From Nocardioides sp. SLBN-35 (lineage in GTDB: Bacteria; Actinomycetota; Actinomycetes; Propionibacteriales; Nocardioidaceae): DNA of 64,000 nucleotides. A model generated the notes under the pieces. That model was not told the DNA's origin. It saw only the letters and a program-made list of their open reading frames with translations, and did not search any database. Location: positions 5,303,948-5,367,947 of the forward strand of contig NZ_VFNU01000001.1 in NCBI RefSeq assembly GCF_006715725.1, given 5' to 3'. The translations under genes and the position numbers were made by a program. Shown here piece by piece: positions 27,278 through 35,448 of this stretch; positions within the stretch are counted from its first letter, which is position 1; each line of letters starts with the position of its first letter.

Positions 27278-28282
27278 TCAGGTGCGCACGAGCAAGGGGG
27301 TGGTGGGCGGCAGCGGCACGATCTCCTCCGCCACCGCCTTGCTCGCCGCGGCGACCCGCGTCGCGCAGCCGAGCTTGGCGAGGATGTGCTCCACGTGGGT
27401 CGCGACGGTGCGCGGGCTGAGCGACAGCGCGAGCCCGATGTCGGGGTTGCCGAGGCCCGTCGCGACGAGGGTGAGGACCTGCACCTCCCTCGGCGAGAGC
27501 CGGTACGGCGCCGCGGCCTCGCGCAGCGTCACCAGGACGCCCGCGGCCAACCGGGTCCTCCGCACCTCGTGGCAACGACCGGTCGGGGAGACCCACGCGA
27601 ATCCGTGCACGGCCCCCTCGGCGCTGGCCAGCAGCTCGGCCGCCAGGGGCGAGTCGTCGGCCAGCCACTTGTCCCGGCGCAGGCCGGGCAGGGTGACCAG
27701 GCGCCGGTCGGCGGTCATCAGCGCCGCCTCGCCGGCCTCCTCGAGCAGGTCGGTCCAGGTGTGTCCCACCGGCGGGCGCATGGCGTCCATGACCGGCGCG
27801 ATCACCCGCTGCAGCGCGATCAGCGTCTCGACGGCCGAGTCGCTGATCGGCAGTGGCGAGTCGGAGCTCAGGTGAAGTGCCCCGGTGTAGCGCCCGTCGC
27901 GCGTGAAAAGACAGGTCGTCGACCCCTCGGCGAAGCCACCGGGGATGAACACCTCGTGGGCGCTGAACATGTTGCGGTAGTTGGGGATGTCGCACCACCG
28001 CAGCGGTCGCGGGTTGCGGAACCGCATCGTGAGGAAGGCCGGGTCCTCGTTGACGAAGCCGTCGTTGAGGTAGCTGAGCACCGGGTCGCTGTAACCGACC
28101 TCGGCGACCGTGAAGTGCCGGCCTTCGACCGGGTCGAAGGTGGACAGGGCCGCAGCTTCGAGCGGGATGGCCTCCCCGATCCGCTGGAGGACGGCGGCCG
28201 CCCGGTCGGCGGCGGGCGTGGGCTCGACGCAGATGGCAGCCACGTCGGCCACCAGGTCGAGCGGCGAAGGACGACTGCTCAT
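27278..28282 (-). CDS. LuxR-type transcriptional regulator, paralogue of 20482-21453
   Basis: 334 residues. An N-terminal sensor domain (IPLEAAALSTFDPVEG, PLRWCDIPNYRNMFS) is followed by a LuxR helix-turn-helix (YRLSPREVQVLTLVATGL to SPRTVATHVEHILAKLG). The sensor domain matches that of the LuxR gene at 20482 in layout and in spaced residues (DIP, aromatic positions). It lies 72 bases downstream of the permease gene on the same strand and so is probably co-transcribed with it, away from the BMC operon. It converges on the SDR gene. Confidence 0.87.
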   Translation of the reverse strand: MSSRPSPLDLVADVAAICVEPTPAADRAAAVLQRIGEAIPLEAAALSTFDPVEGRHFTVAEVGYSDPVLSYLNDGFVNEDPAFLTMRFRNPRPLRWCDIPNYRNMFSAHEVFIPGGFAEGSTTCLFTRDGRYTGALHLSSDSPLPISDSAVETLIALQRVIAPVMDAMRPPVGHTWTDLLEEAGEAALMTADRRLVTLPGLRRDKWLADDSPLAAELLASAEGAVHGFAWVSPTGRCHEVRRTRLAAGVLVTLREAAAPYRLSPREVQVLTLVATGLGNPDIGLALSLSPRTVATHVEHILAKLGCATRVAAASKAVAEEIVPLPPTTPLLVRT

Positions 28283-28354
28283 CGGGACCCCCAGCTGGCG
28301 TTCCCTGAAGCGTACGCCCTCCGCCGCTCCCCCGGCACGACGCAGGCGGACGTC

Positions 28355-29923
28355 TCAGTCCGCACGTTCCTGGGTGTCTTCGAGGACGACGCGGCCGATC
28401 GTGTCGTACCGCTCGGGCGCGAACTTCTTGGCCCACAGGGCGAAGCCGAGGCCGGAGAGTCCGACCAGACCGACGAGCCAGGGCGAGAGCTTGAAGATGA
28501 CGTCGCTGGCCGCGGCACCTGCCGCGAAGCCGGCGTTCTCCATCAACAGCCAGATGACGTAGACCATGCCGATGCCGCCGATGAGCGGAGCGAGGAAGGT
28601 CCGGAACAGGTTGGCCGTCTCGGGGTGCTTGCCCTGCACGTGGAAGTAGGCGATGCAGGAGAAGGCGGCCAGTGCCTGGACGATGAGGATCGCCGTGGTC
28701 CCGAGGATGGCCATGAGCGCGTAGAGCTGGCCGTAGGGGTCGCGGTCGGTCACGTAGAACCCCACGACGATCAGCGTGGCGACAGTGGTCTGCGCGAAGC
28801 CGGCGATGTACGGCGAGCCGTGGACCGGGTGGGCAGCGCCGAGCGTCCTGCCGAAGCCGGGAACGAGGTCCTCGCGGCCGATCGCGTAGATGTAGCGCGA
28901 CGCGCAGTTGTGGAAGGCCATGCCGCAGGCGAACGAGCCGCTCATCAGCAGGAACTCGAAGACGACGACCGCCCAGTGGCCGAGGTGCTGCTCGACGGGA
29001 CCGAAGAAGATCTGGCCGGCGGTCGCGCTGTCCTGGGCGAGGGCGACGGCGTTGTCCGGGCCGGTGCCGACGATCGCGGACCACGACACGATGACGTAGA
29101 AGATGCCGATGCCGAGCACCGAGAGCATGGTCGCGAGCGGGATGATCCTCTTCGGGTTGCGCGACTCCTCGCCGTACATGGCGGTGGACTCGAAGCCGAC
29201 CCACGACCAGAACGCGAAGAACAGGCCGATGCCCGCGGTCCCGGCGACCGCGAGCGTGGCGCCGGTGTCCGGGTGGAGGACGGAGCCGTCGAGGCCGGAG
29301 AAGGCGTTGACCGGGTTGAGCGAGCCCAGGGACCACCCCTGGGGGCCACCGCCGGAGACGACGATCGAGATCGTCATTGCGGCGAGCATGACGATCTCGG
29401 TCACGAGGAAGCCGCCGAGCACGACGGCCGTGAGGTTGATGTCGTAGTAGGTCAGCACCGCGTTCACGCCGAGCATCAGCAGCGCGTAGCAGACCCACGA
29501 GATGTCGAGCGAGGTGTGTGTCGAGAAGAAGCTCGCGGCGAAGAACGAGAAGATGCCGACGAGCGAGGCCTCGAAGACGACATAGGCCAGCGTGGTCAAC
29601 GCCCCGGCGCCCATGCCCACCACCCGGCCCAGGCCGTGCGAGATGAAGCCGTAGAAGGCTCCGGTCGACACGATGTGCTTGGCCATCGCGGAGTAGCCGA
29701 GGGCGAAGAGCCCCAGGACGATCGTGGCGACGAGGTAGCCGGCGGGCGCGTTCGCGCCGCTGCCGAAGCCGATCGCGATCGGGACGTTGCCGACCATCGC
29801 GGTGATCGGCGCAGCGGTGGCCACCGCCATGAACATGACCCCGAACAGGCCGACGGCGTTCGGCTTCAGCCGCTGGACCCCCGTCTCGGCCTCGGACGCG
29901 GTACGCGTCTCCTCTGCAGACAT
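28355..29923 (-). CDS. APC-superfamily amino acid/amine permease
   Basis: 522 residues with about 12-14 helices. The first helix GLFGVMFMAVATAAPITAMVGNVP and FFAFWSWVGFESTAMYGEESRNPKR are hallmarks of the amino acid/polyamine permease family (AA_permease_2). It would import the amine substrate of the microcompartment pathway. It is divergent from the BMC operon across 218 bases with several GntR-type sites, which implies joint control. ATG at 29923 is preceded by GGGAGAGAGAG; a further ATG upstream adds ten residues. Permeases of this type accompany mycobacterial BMC loci. Confidence 0.92.
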   Translation of the reverse strand: MSAEETRTASEAETGVQRLKPNAVGLFGVMFMAVATAAPITAMVGNVPIAIGFGSGANAPAGYLVATIVLGLFALGYSAMAKHIVSTGAFYGFISHGLGRVVGMGAGALTTLAYVVFEASLVGIFSFFAASFFSTHTSLDISWVCYALLMLGVNAVLTYYDINLTAVVLGGFLVTEIVMLAAMTISIVVSGGGPQGWSLGSLNPVNAFSGLDGSVLHPDTGATLAVAGTAGIGLFFAFWSWVGFESTAMYGEESRNPKRIIPLATMLSVLGIGIFYVIVSWSAIVGTGPDNAVALAQDSATAGQIFFGPVEQHLGHWAVVVFEFLLMSGSFACGMAFHNCASRYIYAIGREDLVPGFGRTLGAAHPVHGSPYIAGFAQTTVATLIVVGFYVTDRDPYGQLYALMAILGTTAILIVQALAAFSCIAYFHVQGKHPETANLFRTFLAPLIGGIGMVYVIWLLMENAGFAAGAAASDVIFKLSPWLVGLVGLSGLGFALWAKKFAPERYDTIGRVVLEDTQERAD

Positions 29924-30002
29924 GCGGACTCTCTCTCCCGTGCCTCGCAGCACGTCCCGTTGTGTCCTGGCTCACACCAGACCTCGGCATGCTGGCACTA
30001 CC

Positions 30003-30076
30003 GAACAGACCAAATCAAGGTTTTAGGTCAGACAATTTTGCTTCGTTCTAGACCATTGACTTTTTCGGTCTGACCA
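30003..30076. promoter_or_regulatory. Divergent BMC/permease promoter with repeated GntR-type sites
   Basis: This AT-rich stretch carries one full and three partial copies of a near-palindrome: GAACAGACCAAA (30003-30014), AGGTCAGACAA (30025-30035), GTTCTAGACCA (30045-30055) and CGGTCTGACCA (30066-30076). A TTGACT -35-like hexamer overlaps at 30056-30061, so the last site sits in the promoter spacer, where a repressor would block polymerase. No convincing -10 could be fixed. Confidence 0.65.
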
Positions 30077-30141
30077 AACAGGCTTCTCGGCACAAGGCTT
30101 CCGGTGACCACGGACGTGGCCACCGACACCAAGGGATGGCG

Positions 30142-31428
30142 ATGCACGACTACGACGCGTTCAGCTTCGACTCGAAGGCAGAGATGCTCGAGAAGTCGGC
30201 GCACTACTGGAACCCGGACAAGACGAGGTTCTGGTCCGACAGCGGGATCGACCTGGTGATCGACCGCCGCGAGGGCTACCTGCTCTGGGACATGGACGGC
30301 CGGCGACTGATCGACGTCCACCTCAACGGTGGCACCTACAACCTCGGCCACCGCAACCCCGAGGTGGTCGCCGCGGTGAAGCGCGCGATGGACCGGTTCG
30401 ACATCGGCAACCACCACTTCCCGTCGCTGGGACGGACCGCGCTCGCCGAGGCACTGGTCGAGTCGGCCCCAGCGAACCTGACCAAGGTCGCCTACGCGTC
30501 CGGCGGCGGCGAGGCGATCGACATCGCCCTCAAGAGCGCCCGTCACGCCATGCAGAAGCGCAAGATCGTCTCGATCGTGAAGGCCTACCACGGCCACACC
30601 GGTCTGGCGGTCGCCACGGGCGACGACCGCTTCTCCAAGCTTTTCCTCGCCGACCGGCCCGAGGAGTTCCCCCAGGTCCCGTTCAACGACCTCGAGGCCA
30701 TGGAGCAGGCGCTCAAGGGCCGCGACGTCGCCGCGGTGATCATGGAGACGATCCCGGCGACGTACGGCTTCCCGCTCCCCCAGCCCGGCTACCTCGAAGC
30801 GGTCAAGAAGCTCTGCGAGAAGTACGACGCGCTCTACATCGCCGACGAGGTGCAGACCGGCCTGATGCGCACCGGTGAGCTCTGGGGCATCACCAAGCAC
30901 GGCATCGAGCCCGACATCCTGGTCAGCGGCAAGGGCCTGTCCGGCGGCATCTACCCCATCGCCGCCGTACTCCTCAGCGAGCGGGCCGGCGCGTGGCTGC
31001 GCGAGGACGGATTCGGCCACATCTCCACCTTCGGAGGCGCCGAGCTCGGCTGTGTCGCCGCGCTGAAGACGCTGGAGATCAGCCGCCGACCCGAGGTCCG
31101 CTCGATGGTCCACTACATCGCGGACCTCGTCGGCACCGGCCTGCGCCAGGTGCAGGCCCAGTATCCCGACTGGTTCGTCGGGATCCGTCAGAACGGCGTC
31201 GTGCTCGGGCTCGAGTTCGCGCACCCCGAGGGCGCGAAGTACGTCATGCGCGAGCTCTACGCGCTGGGCGTGTGGGCGATCTTCTCCACCCTCGACCCGC
31301 GGGTCCTGCAGTACAAGCCCGGGATCCTGATGACGCCCGACCTCGTCGAGGAGCTCCTCGACCGCACCGCGCTGGCGATCGGCCGCGCGGCCGCCGACCC
31401 CGCAGTCTCCCGCCGGAGGGCAAGCTGA
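30142..31428 (+). CDS. Class III aminotransferase-fold PLP enzyme of the BMC (aminotransferase or amino-alcohol-phosphate lyase)
   Basis: About 428 residues. ATG 30142 is preferred over 30136 because AAGGG lies six bases before it. PLP motifs are present: LYIADEVQTGLMRTG (Asp to the pyridine N) and DILVSGKGLSGG (Schiff-base Lys). Class III enzymes include both transaminases and phospho-lyases such as ethanolamine-phosphate lyase. The kinase in the same operon makes the second more likely: amino-2-propanol phosphate to propionaldehyde, ammonia and phosphate. It is the first gene of the BMC operon and is coupled to the aldehyde dehydrogenase by TGATG. Which reaction it runs is inference. Confidence 0.88.
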   Translation: MHDYDAFSFDSKAEMLEKSAHYWNPDKTRFWSDSGIDLVIDRREGYLLWDMDGRRLIDVHLNGGTYNLGHRNPEVVAAVKRAMDRFDIGNHHFPSLGRTALAEALVESAPANLTKVAYASGGGEAIDIALKSARHAMQKRKIVSIVKAYHGHTGLAVATGDDRFSKLFLADRPEEFPQVPFNDLEAMEQALKGRDVAAVIMETIPATYGFPLPQPGYLEAVKKLCEKYDALYIADEVQTGLMRTGELWGITKHGIEPDILVSGKGLSGGIYPIAAVLLSERAGAWLREDGFGHISTFGGAELGCVAALKTLEISRRPEVRSMVHYIADLVGTGLRQVQAQYPDWFVGIRQNGVVLGLEFAHPEGAKYVMRELYALGVWAIFSTLDPRVLQYKPGILMTPDLVEELLDRTALAIGRAAADPAVSRRRAS

Positions 31429-33029
31429 TGGCCGACCAGCCGACCGGACCCGTGAGCGCACCCGCGCAGACCGGGCACATGCTCGAACGCGCCCGCTGGG
31501 CCGCGCGCGCGTTCGCGTCGTACTCGCAGGGCGACGTCGACCGGATCGTGCGCGCCGTGGCGGACGTGGCGCACGCGAACGCCCAGAAGTACGCCGAGTG
31601 GGCCGTCAAGGAGACCGGCTTCGGCGTCGTCGAGCACAAGGTCCGCAAGAACCAGGCCTGCTCGCGCGGCCTGCTCGACACCTATGCCGGCCAGGACTTC
31701 GTCACTCCCCGGGTCCGCGTCGACGACAAGATCGTCGAGGTGCCGCGGCCGGCCGGCGTCGTGCTGGCGCTCACGCCGTCGACGAACCCCGTCGCGACAG
31801 TGTTCTTCAAGGTGATCCTCGCGCTGATGACGCGCAACGCTGTCGTGGTCAGCCCGCACCCGATGGCGAAGGAGTGCTGCCACGACGCGGCACAGCTCCT
31901 CGCGCGGGCAGCGGTCGAGGCCGGTGCGCCGGACGGGATCGTCCAGAGCGTCGCGGAGCCGACGATCCCTCTCGTCGAGTCGCTCATGGGCGACCAGCGC
32001 ACCAACGTCATCCTCGCGACCGGCGGGACCGGCGTGGTCCGCGCCGCCTACGGCTCCGGCAACCCCGCCATCGGGGTCGGTCCGGGCAACGTCCCCGTCC
32101 TGGTGGACGCCTCGGCCGACGTCCGCGCCGCCGCCCAGCGCCTGGTCGAGAGCAAGGCCTTCGACAACTCGGTGCTCTGCACCAACGAGTCGGTGCTCGT
32201 GGTCGAGCAGGCCGTCGCGGACAGACTGGTCCGCGAGATGGAGCGGGCCGGGGCGGCAGTGCTCGGCCCCGACGACGCCCAGCGGCTGCGCGACTACATG
32301 TTCCCCTACGGCCGGCTCAACGTGGACGTCGTCGGCAAGGACGCGTCGTGGATCGCGCAGCAGGCCGGGATCCGGGTCGGGCCGCGCACGAAGGTCCTCG
32401 TCGCGCCGTTCGAGGTGGCCGTGCCGGAGGAGCCGCTCACCCACGAGAAGCTGTCGCCGGTGCTCGGGATGATCCGGGTGCCCGACGCGGTCACCGGCAT
32501 CGCCACCGCCCGTGCGATCGTGCGGATCGCCGGCGCCGGCCACAGTGCGGCGATCCACTCCTCCGACCCCGCCACGGTGATGCGGTACGCCGCCGAGGTG
32601 CCCGTGCTGCGCGTGTCGGTCAACGTCGGCAACAGCACGGGCAGCAGTGGGCTCGACACGAACCTCGCGCCGACCATGACGATCGGCACCGGCTTCGTCG
32701 GTCGCAGCGCCCTCGGCGAGAACCTCCAGCCGAAGCACCTCGTGAACTGGACCCGGATCGCCTACAACAGCGACCCCGCCGAGGCGATGCCGGCGTACGG
32801 CGGCCTGAGCCCCTGGCGTGACCACCACGATCCGGTGCCGGCGTACCCGCTGGCGTCGAACGACGACCGGGGTCTCGACGGGCTCGACCAGCGGGGGGCC
32901 CACGTCGACGCGCTGGTCGACCGGATCGGCGCCCGCACCGGCGGTGCCACGTCGGGCGACGACGCGGCCTTCCGCGAGCAGGTACGGCGCCTCGTCGTCG
33001 AAGAACTCTCCCACCTCATCAAGGGCTGA
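31428..33029 (+). CDS. CoA-acylating aldehyde dehydrogenase of the BMC, with C-terminal encapsulation-type helix
   Basis: 533 residues related to EutE/PduP. It converts an aldehyde, here probably propionaldehyde, with CoA and NAD+ to acyl-CoA inside the shell. The catalytic Cys is in AFDNSVLCTNES, the cofactor region includes TGGTGVVRAAY and NPAIGVGPGNVP. EutE/PduP-type catalytic cores end near NWTRIAYN; here ~85 further residues follow, ending in an amphipathic helix (DDAAFREQVRRLVVEELSHL) typical of BMC encapsulation peptides. The start overlaps the previous stop and the first shell gene follows after three bases. Confidence 0.92.
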   Translation: MADQPTGPVSAPAQTGHMLERARWAARAFASYSQGDVDRIVRAVADVAHANAQKYAEWAVKETGFGVVEHKVRKNQACSRGLLDTYAGQDFVTPRVRVDDKIVEVPRPAGVVLALTPSTNPVATVFFKVILALMTRNAVVVSPHPMAKECCHDAAQLLARAAVEAGAPDGIVQSVAEPTIPLVESLMGDQRTNVILATGGTGVVRAAYGSGNPAIGVGPGNVPVLVDASADVRAAAQRLVESKAFDNSVLCTNESVLVVEQAVADRLVREMERAGAAVLGPDDAQRLRDYMFPYGRLNVDVVGKDASWIAQQAGIRVGPRTKVLVAPFEVAVPEEPLTHEKLSPVLGMIRVPDAVTGIATARAIVRIAGAGHSAAIHSSDPATVMRYAAEVPVLRVSVNVGNSTGSSGLDTNLAPTMTIGTGFVGRSALGENLQPKHLVNWTRIAYNSDPAEAMPAYGGLSPWRDHHDPVPAYPLASNDDRGLDGLDQRGAHVDALVDRIGARTGGATSGDDAAFREQVRRLVVEELSHLIKG

Positions 33030-33032
33030 CCC

Positions 33033-33635
33033 ATGGCTGAACTGCGTTCCTTCATCTTCATCGACCGGCTGCAGCCGCAGACGCTGTGCTACCTCGGCAC
33101 CTGGATCAAGGGCACCCTGCCCCGCGCCCACATGGCCGCGCAGATCATCGAGGTCGCACCCGGCATCGACATCGAACCGATCACCGACGTCGCCCTCAAG
33201 CACGCCGAGGTCGCCGCGGGCGTGCTCGTCGTCGAGCGGCAGTTCGGCTACCTGGAGTTCCACGGCGAGACCGGGTCCGTGAAGGCGGCCGCCGAGGGGG
33301 TGCTCGACGCGCTCGGCGCCGAGGCCTCGAGCGCCGTGCGCCCGCAGATCCTGGCCAGCAAGATCATCAGCTCGATCGACCACCAGCACGCGTTCCTCAT
33401 CAACCGCAACAAGATCGGGTCGATGGTGCTGCCGGGCGAGTCGATGTACGTGCTCGAGGTGCAGCCCGCGTCGTACGCGATCGTGGCGACCAACGAGGCG
33501 GAGAAGGCGGCCGACATCAAGGTCGTCGACTACCGCATGATCGGAGCCACCGGCCGCGTCTACCTGTCCGGCAAGGAGGCCGACGTGCGGCAGGCCGCGG
33601 AGGCCGCCGAGGAAGCGCTCCGGGGCCTGACGTGA
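33033..33635 (+). CDS. BMC shell protein, tandem-domain trimer (BMC-T) 1
   Basis: 200 residues with two BMC-domain halves: ELRSFIFIDRLQPQTLCYLG to GVLVVERQFGYLEFHG, then ISSIDHQHAFLINRNKIGSMVLPGESMYVLEVQP to VYLSG. Trimers of such proteins tile shell facets as pseudo-hexamers; some have gated central pores. It is a paralogue of the BMC-T at 34801, sharing LQPQ, ILVVERQFG-like and NRNxxGSM segments. It lies three bases behind the aldehyde dehydrogenase and overlaps the next gene (GTGA). The pair fits the two BMC-T proteins of the mycobacterial compartment. Confidence 0.92.
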   Translation: MAELRSFIFIDRLQPQTLCYLGTWIKGTLPRAHMAAQIIEVAPGIDIEPITDVALKHAEVAAGVLVVERQFGYLEFHGETGSVKAAAEGVLDALGAEASSAVRPQILASKIISSIDHQHAFLINRNKIGSMVLPGESMYVLEVQPASYAIVATNEAEKAADIKVVDYRMIGATGRVYLSGKEADVRQAAEAAEEALRGLT

Positions 33636-34147
33636 GCACCTCCCTCGACCTGCGGGCGGTGATCGCGGACCAGGTCCGCGAGGTCGTCCGCGAGGTCGTC
33701 GCCGAGCTGGTCGGCTCGGCGGCGCCTGCACCCCCGGCCCCCGCGGCGCCGGCCCCTCCCGCCGTCGCCGCGGCGCCCGTCGGCGTGCCGGGGTCCGAGC
33801 ACGTCACTCCGCCGCCGCTGCGCGAGCGCGTGGAGGCCGTACGGATCGCGGACGACGCCGACCTCGACGGGTTCGCCCGGCGCCTGCTCGCGCTGTTCGA
33901 GAACCCGAAGAACCGCCAGGACCTGCGCGCCGGACGGCTGCGCTTCCGACTCGAGGGCGGCTCTACGGCCGCCGTTGCGGCGGACCGGCCGGTCCAGCGG
34001 GTCGACACCGGCGCGGTGACCGAGCGGCAGGTCAAGGCGGCCGCCGAGACGGGCCGCCGGCTGGTCCTCGGCCGTCGTGCCGTGCTGACTCCCCTGGCGC
34101 GCGAGAGGGCTCGCGCGCTGGGGGTTCCCATCGAGAAGGAGCGCTGA
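33632..34147 (+). CDS. BMC-associated small protein with N-terminal amphipathic helix, possible shell-cargo linker
   Basis: 171 residues from GTG 33632, which overlaps the BMC-T stop. Three parts can be seen: an N-terminal amphipathic helix (LRAVIADQVREVVREVVAEL), a Pro/Ala linker and a ~100-residue domain ending in QVKAAAETGRRLVLGRRAVLTPLARERARALGV. That last motif also occurs in other BMC-locus proteins of different families. The helix resembles encapsulation peptides and the C-terminal helix of the aldehyde dehydrogenase (shared QVRxxV-V-EL pattern). The catalytic function, if any, is unknown; a tether between enzyme core and shell is inference. Its stop is shared with the ATG of the pentamer gene. 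Confidence 0.75.
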   Translation: MSTSLDLRAVIADQVREVVREVVAELVGSAAPAPPAPAAPAPPAVAAAPVGVPGSEHVTPPPLRERVEAVRIADDADLDGFARRLLALFENPKNRQDLRAGRLRFRLEGGSTAAVAADRPVQRVDTGAVTERQVKAAAETGRRLVLGRRAVLTPLARERARALGVPIEKER

Positions 34148-34398
34148 TGCTGAGAGCAGTCGTGACCGGCAATGTCTGGTCCACCAAGAGGATCGACGGC
34201 CTGCCCAACGGCGCGTTCCTGGAGGTCGAGGTCGAGGGTGGCGGCAGCCGCCTGGTCGCCTTCGACGTCCTGGGCAGCGGCGTCGGCGAGACCGTCCTGG
34301 TCGCCCAGGGCTCGGTCGCCGCGGCCTGGTTCCCCGGCACGCCGCCGCCCGTCGACGCGCTCGTGATCGGCTCGATCGACAACCAGCCCACCGGCTGA
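34147..34398 (+). CDS. BMC shell vertex protein, pentamer (BMC-P; EutN/CcmL family)
   Basis: 83 residues, the family's usual size. MLRAVVTGNVWSTKRIDGLPNGAFLEVEV, then FDVLGSGVGETVLVAQGSVAA and VDALVIGSID match EutN/CcmL proteins: an OB-like beta barrel that forms pentamers capping the twelve vertices. The ATG overlaps the preceding stop (TGATG). A 72-base gap follows before the hexamer gene; it holds no further gene. Confidence 0.95.
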   Translation: MLRAVVTGNVWSTKRIDGLPNGAFLEVEVEGGGSRLVAFDVLGSGVGETVLVAQGSVAAAWFPGTPPPVDALVIGSIDNQPTG

Positions 34399-34470
34399 CC
34401 CCTGATGTCGGGCGCCGCTCGGCCCCGCCAACCACCTCGCACCACCCACCGCACAACCAAGGAGCACCAC

Positions 34471-34752
34471 ATGTCCAGCACCGCCATCGGCATGATCGAG
34501 ACCAAGGGCTTCGTTGCCGCGCTCGCCGCCGCGGACGCCATGGTCAAGGCCGCCAACGTCACCATCACCGACCGCCAGGAGGTGGGCGACGGGCTCGTCG
34601 CCGTGGTCATCGCCGGCGAGGTCGGCGCGGTCAAGGCGGCCACCGAGGCCGGCGCGGAGACGGCCTCGCAGGTCGGCGAGCTCGTCAGCGTCCACGTCAT
34701 CCCGCGCCCGCACGCCGAGCTCGGCAACCACTTCGACGTCAGCGCGAAGTAG
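34471..34752 (+). CDS. BMC shell hexamer (BMC-H)
   Basis: 93 residues of a single BMC domain: AIGMIETKGFVAALAAADAMVKAANVTI, GLVAVVIAGEVGAVKAATEAGAE and LVSVHVIPRPH are nearly canonical (PduA/CcmK type). Hexamers form most of the shell and have a small central pore for metabolites. A clear ribosome site (AAGGAG) lies before the ATG, which suits a protein needed in many copies. It is the only BMC-H gene in the window. Confidence 0.96.
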   Translation: MSSTAIGMIETKGFVAALAAADAMVKAANVTITDRQEVGDGLVAVVIAGEVGAVKAATEAGAETASQVGELVSVHVIPRPHAELGNHFDVSAK

Positions 34753-34800
34753 TCCCTACGTCCCGACGCCCCACCAGCCAGCTCAAGAAGAGGAGGTCCG

Positions 34801-35448
34801 ATGGCCGCCACCGATGCCCGCGCGGAGCTGCGGGTCTACCTGATGGTCGAGGACCTGCAGCCGCAGTTCGCCGCCTACCTGGGCACGCCGACCCGTGCCC
34901 GGGGCTACCCGCCGTACGCCGGCGACCACGCCCTCATCATCGAGGTCGCCCCCGCTCTCGCGATCGAGCGCGTGATCGACCTCGCCCTGCGGGCCGCCCC
35001 GTCGGTCGAGCCCGGCATCCTCTTCGTCGAGCGGCAGTTCGGGGTGCTCGAGCTGCACGCCTCGTCGCTGGAGGACGTGGTCGCCGCCGGCCAGGCGGTC
35101 CTCGACGGAATCGGCAGCTCGGCCAGTGACCAGCTGCGTCCGCGCGTGCTGTACCACGACATCATCGAGAGCATCACCGACCAGCACGCGGTGATCCTCA
35201 ACCGCAACCGTTCGGGGTCGATGATCATGCCGGGACAGTCGCTCCTCGTCTACGAGATGGCTCCTGCCCTCTTCGCGGCCGTCGCCGCCAACGAGGCCGA
35301 GCGCGCGGCGCCCGGCATCACCATGGTCGACGTGCAGTTCATCGGGGCGGCCGGCAGGCTCTACCTCAGCGGCAGCACCGAGGACGTCGAGGTGGCCAGG
35401 GACCGGATCACGAAGGTCCTGGAGTCGATCGAGGGACGGGAGCACTGA
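34801..35448 (+). CDS. BMC shell protein, tandem-domain trimer (BMC-T) 2
   Basis: 215 residues, two BMC halves: AELRVYLMVEDLQPQFAAYLGT to GILFVERQFGVLELHA, and ITDQHAVILNRNRSGSMIMPGQSLLVYEM to LYLSGSTEDV. Compared with the BMC-T at 33033 it has a longer N-terminus and a PTRARGYPPYAGDHA insert in the first half, which could alter the pore or the facing surface. AAGAGGAGG precedes the ATG. Its stop overlaps the ATG of the kinase gene (ATGA). Confidence 0.93.
   Translation: MAATDARAELRVYLMVEDLQPQFAAYLGTPTRARGYPPYAGDHALIIEVAPALAIERVIDLALRAAPSVEPGILFVERQFGVLELHASSLEDVVAAGQAVLDGIGSSASDQLRPRVLYHDIIESITDQHAVILNRNRSGSMIMPGQSLLVYEMAPALFAAVAANEAERAAPGITMVDVQFIGAAGRLYLSGSTEDVEVARDRITKVLESIEGREH

Noticed and set aside
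27089..30073. A 994-codon plus-strand frame over the LuxR and permease genes
   Set aside because: Antisense of two clear genes; its translation is low-complexity with no family features.
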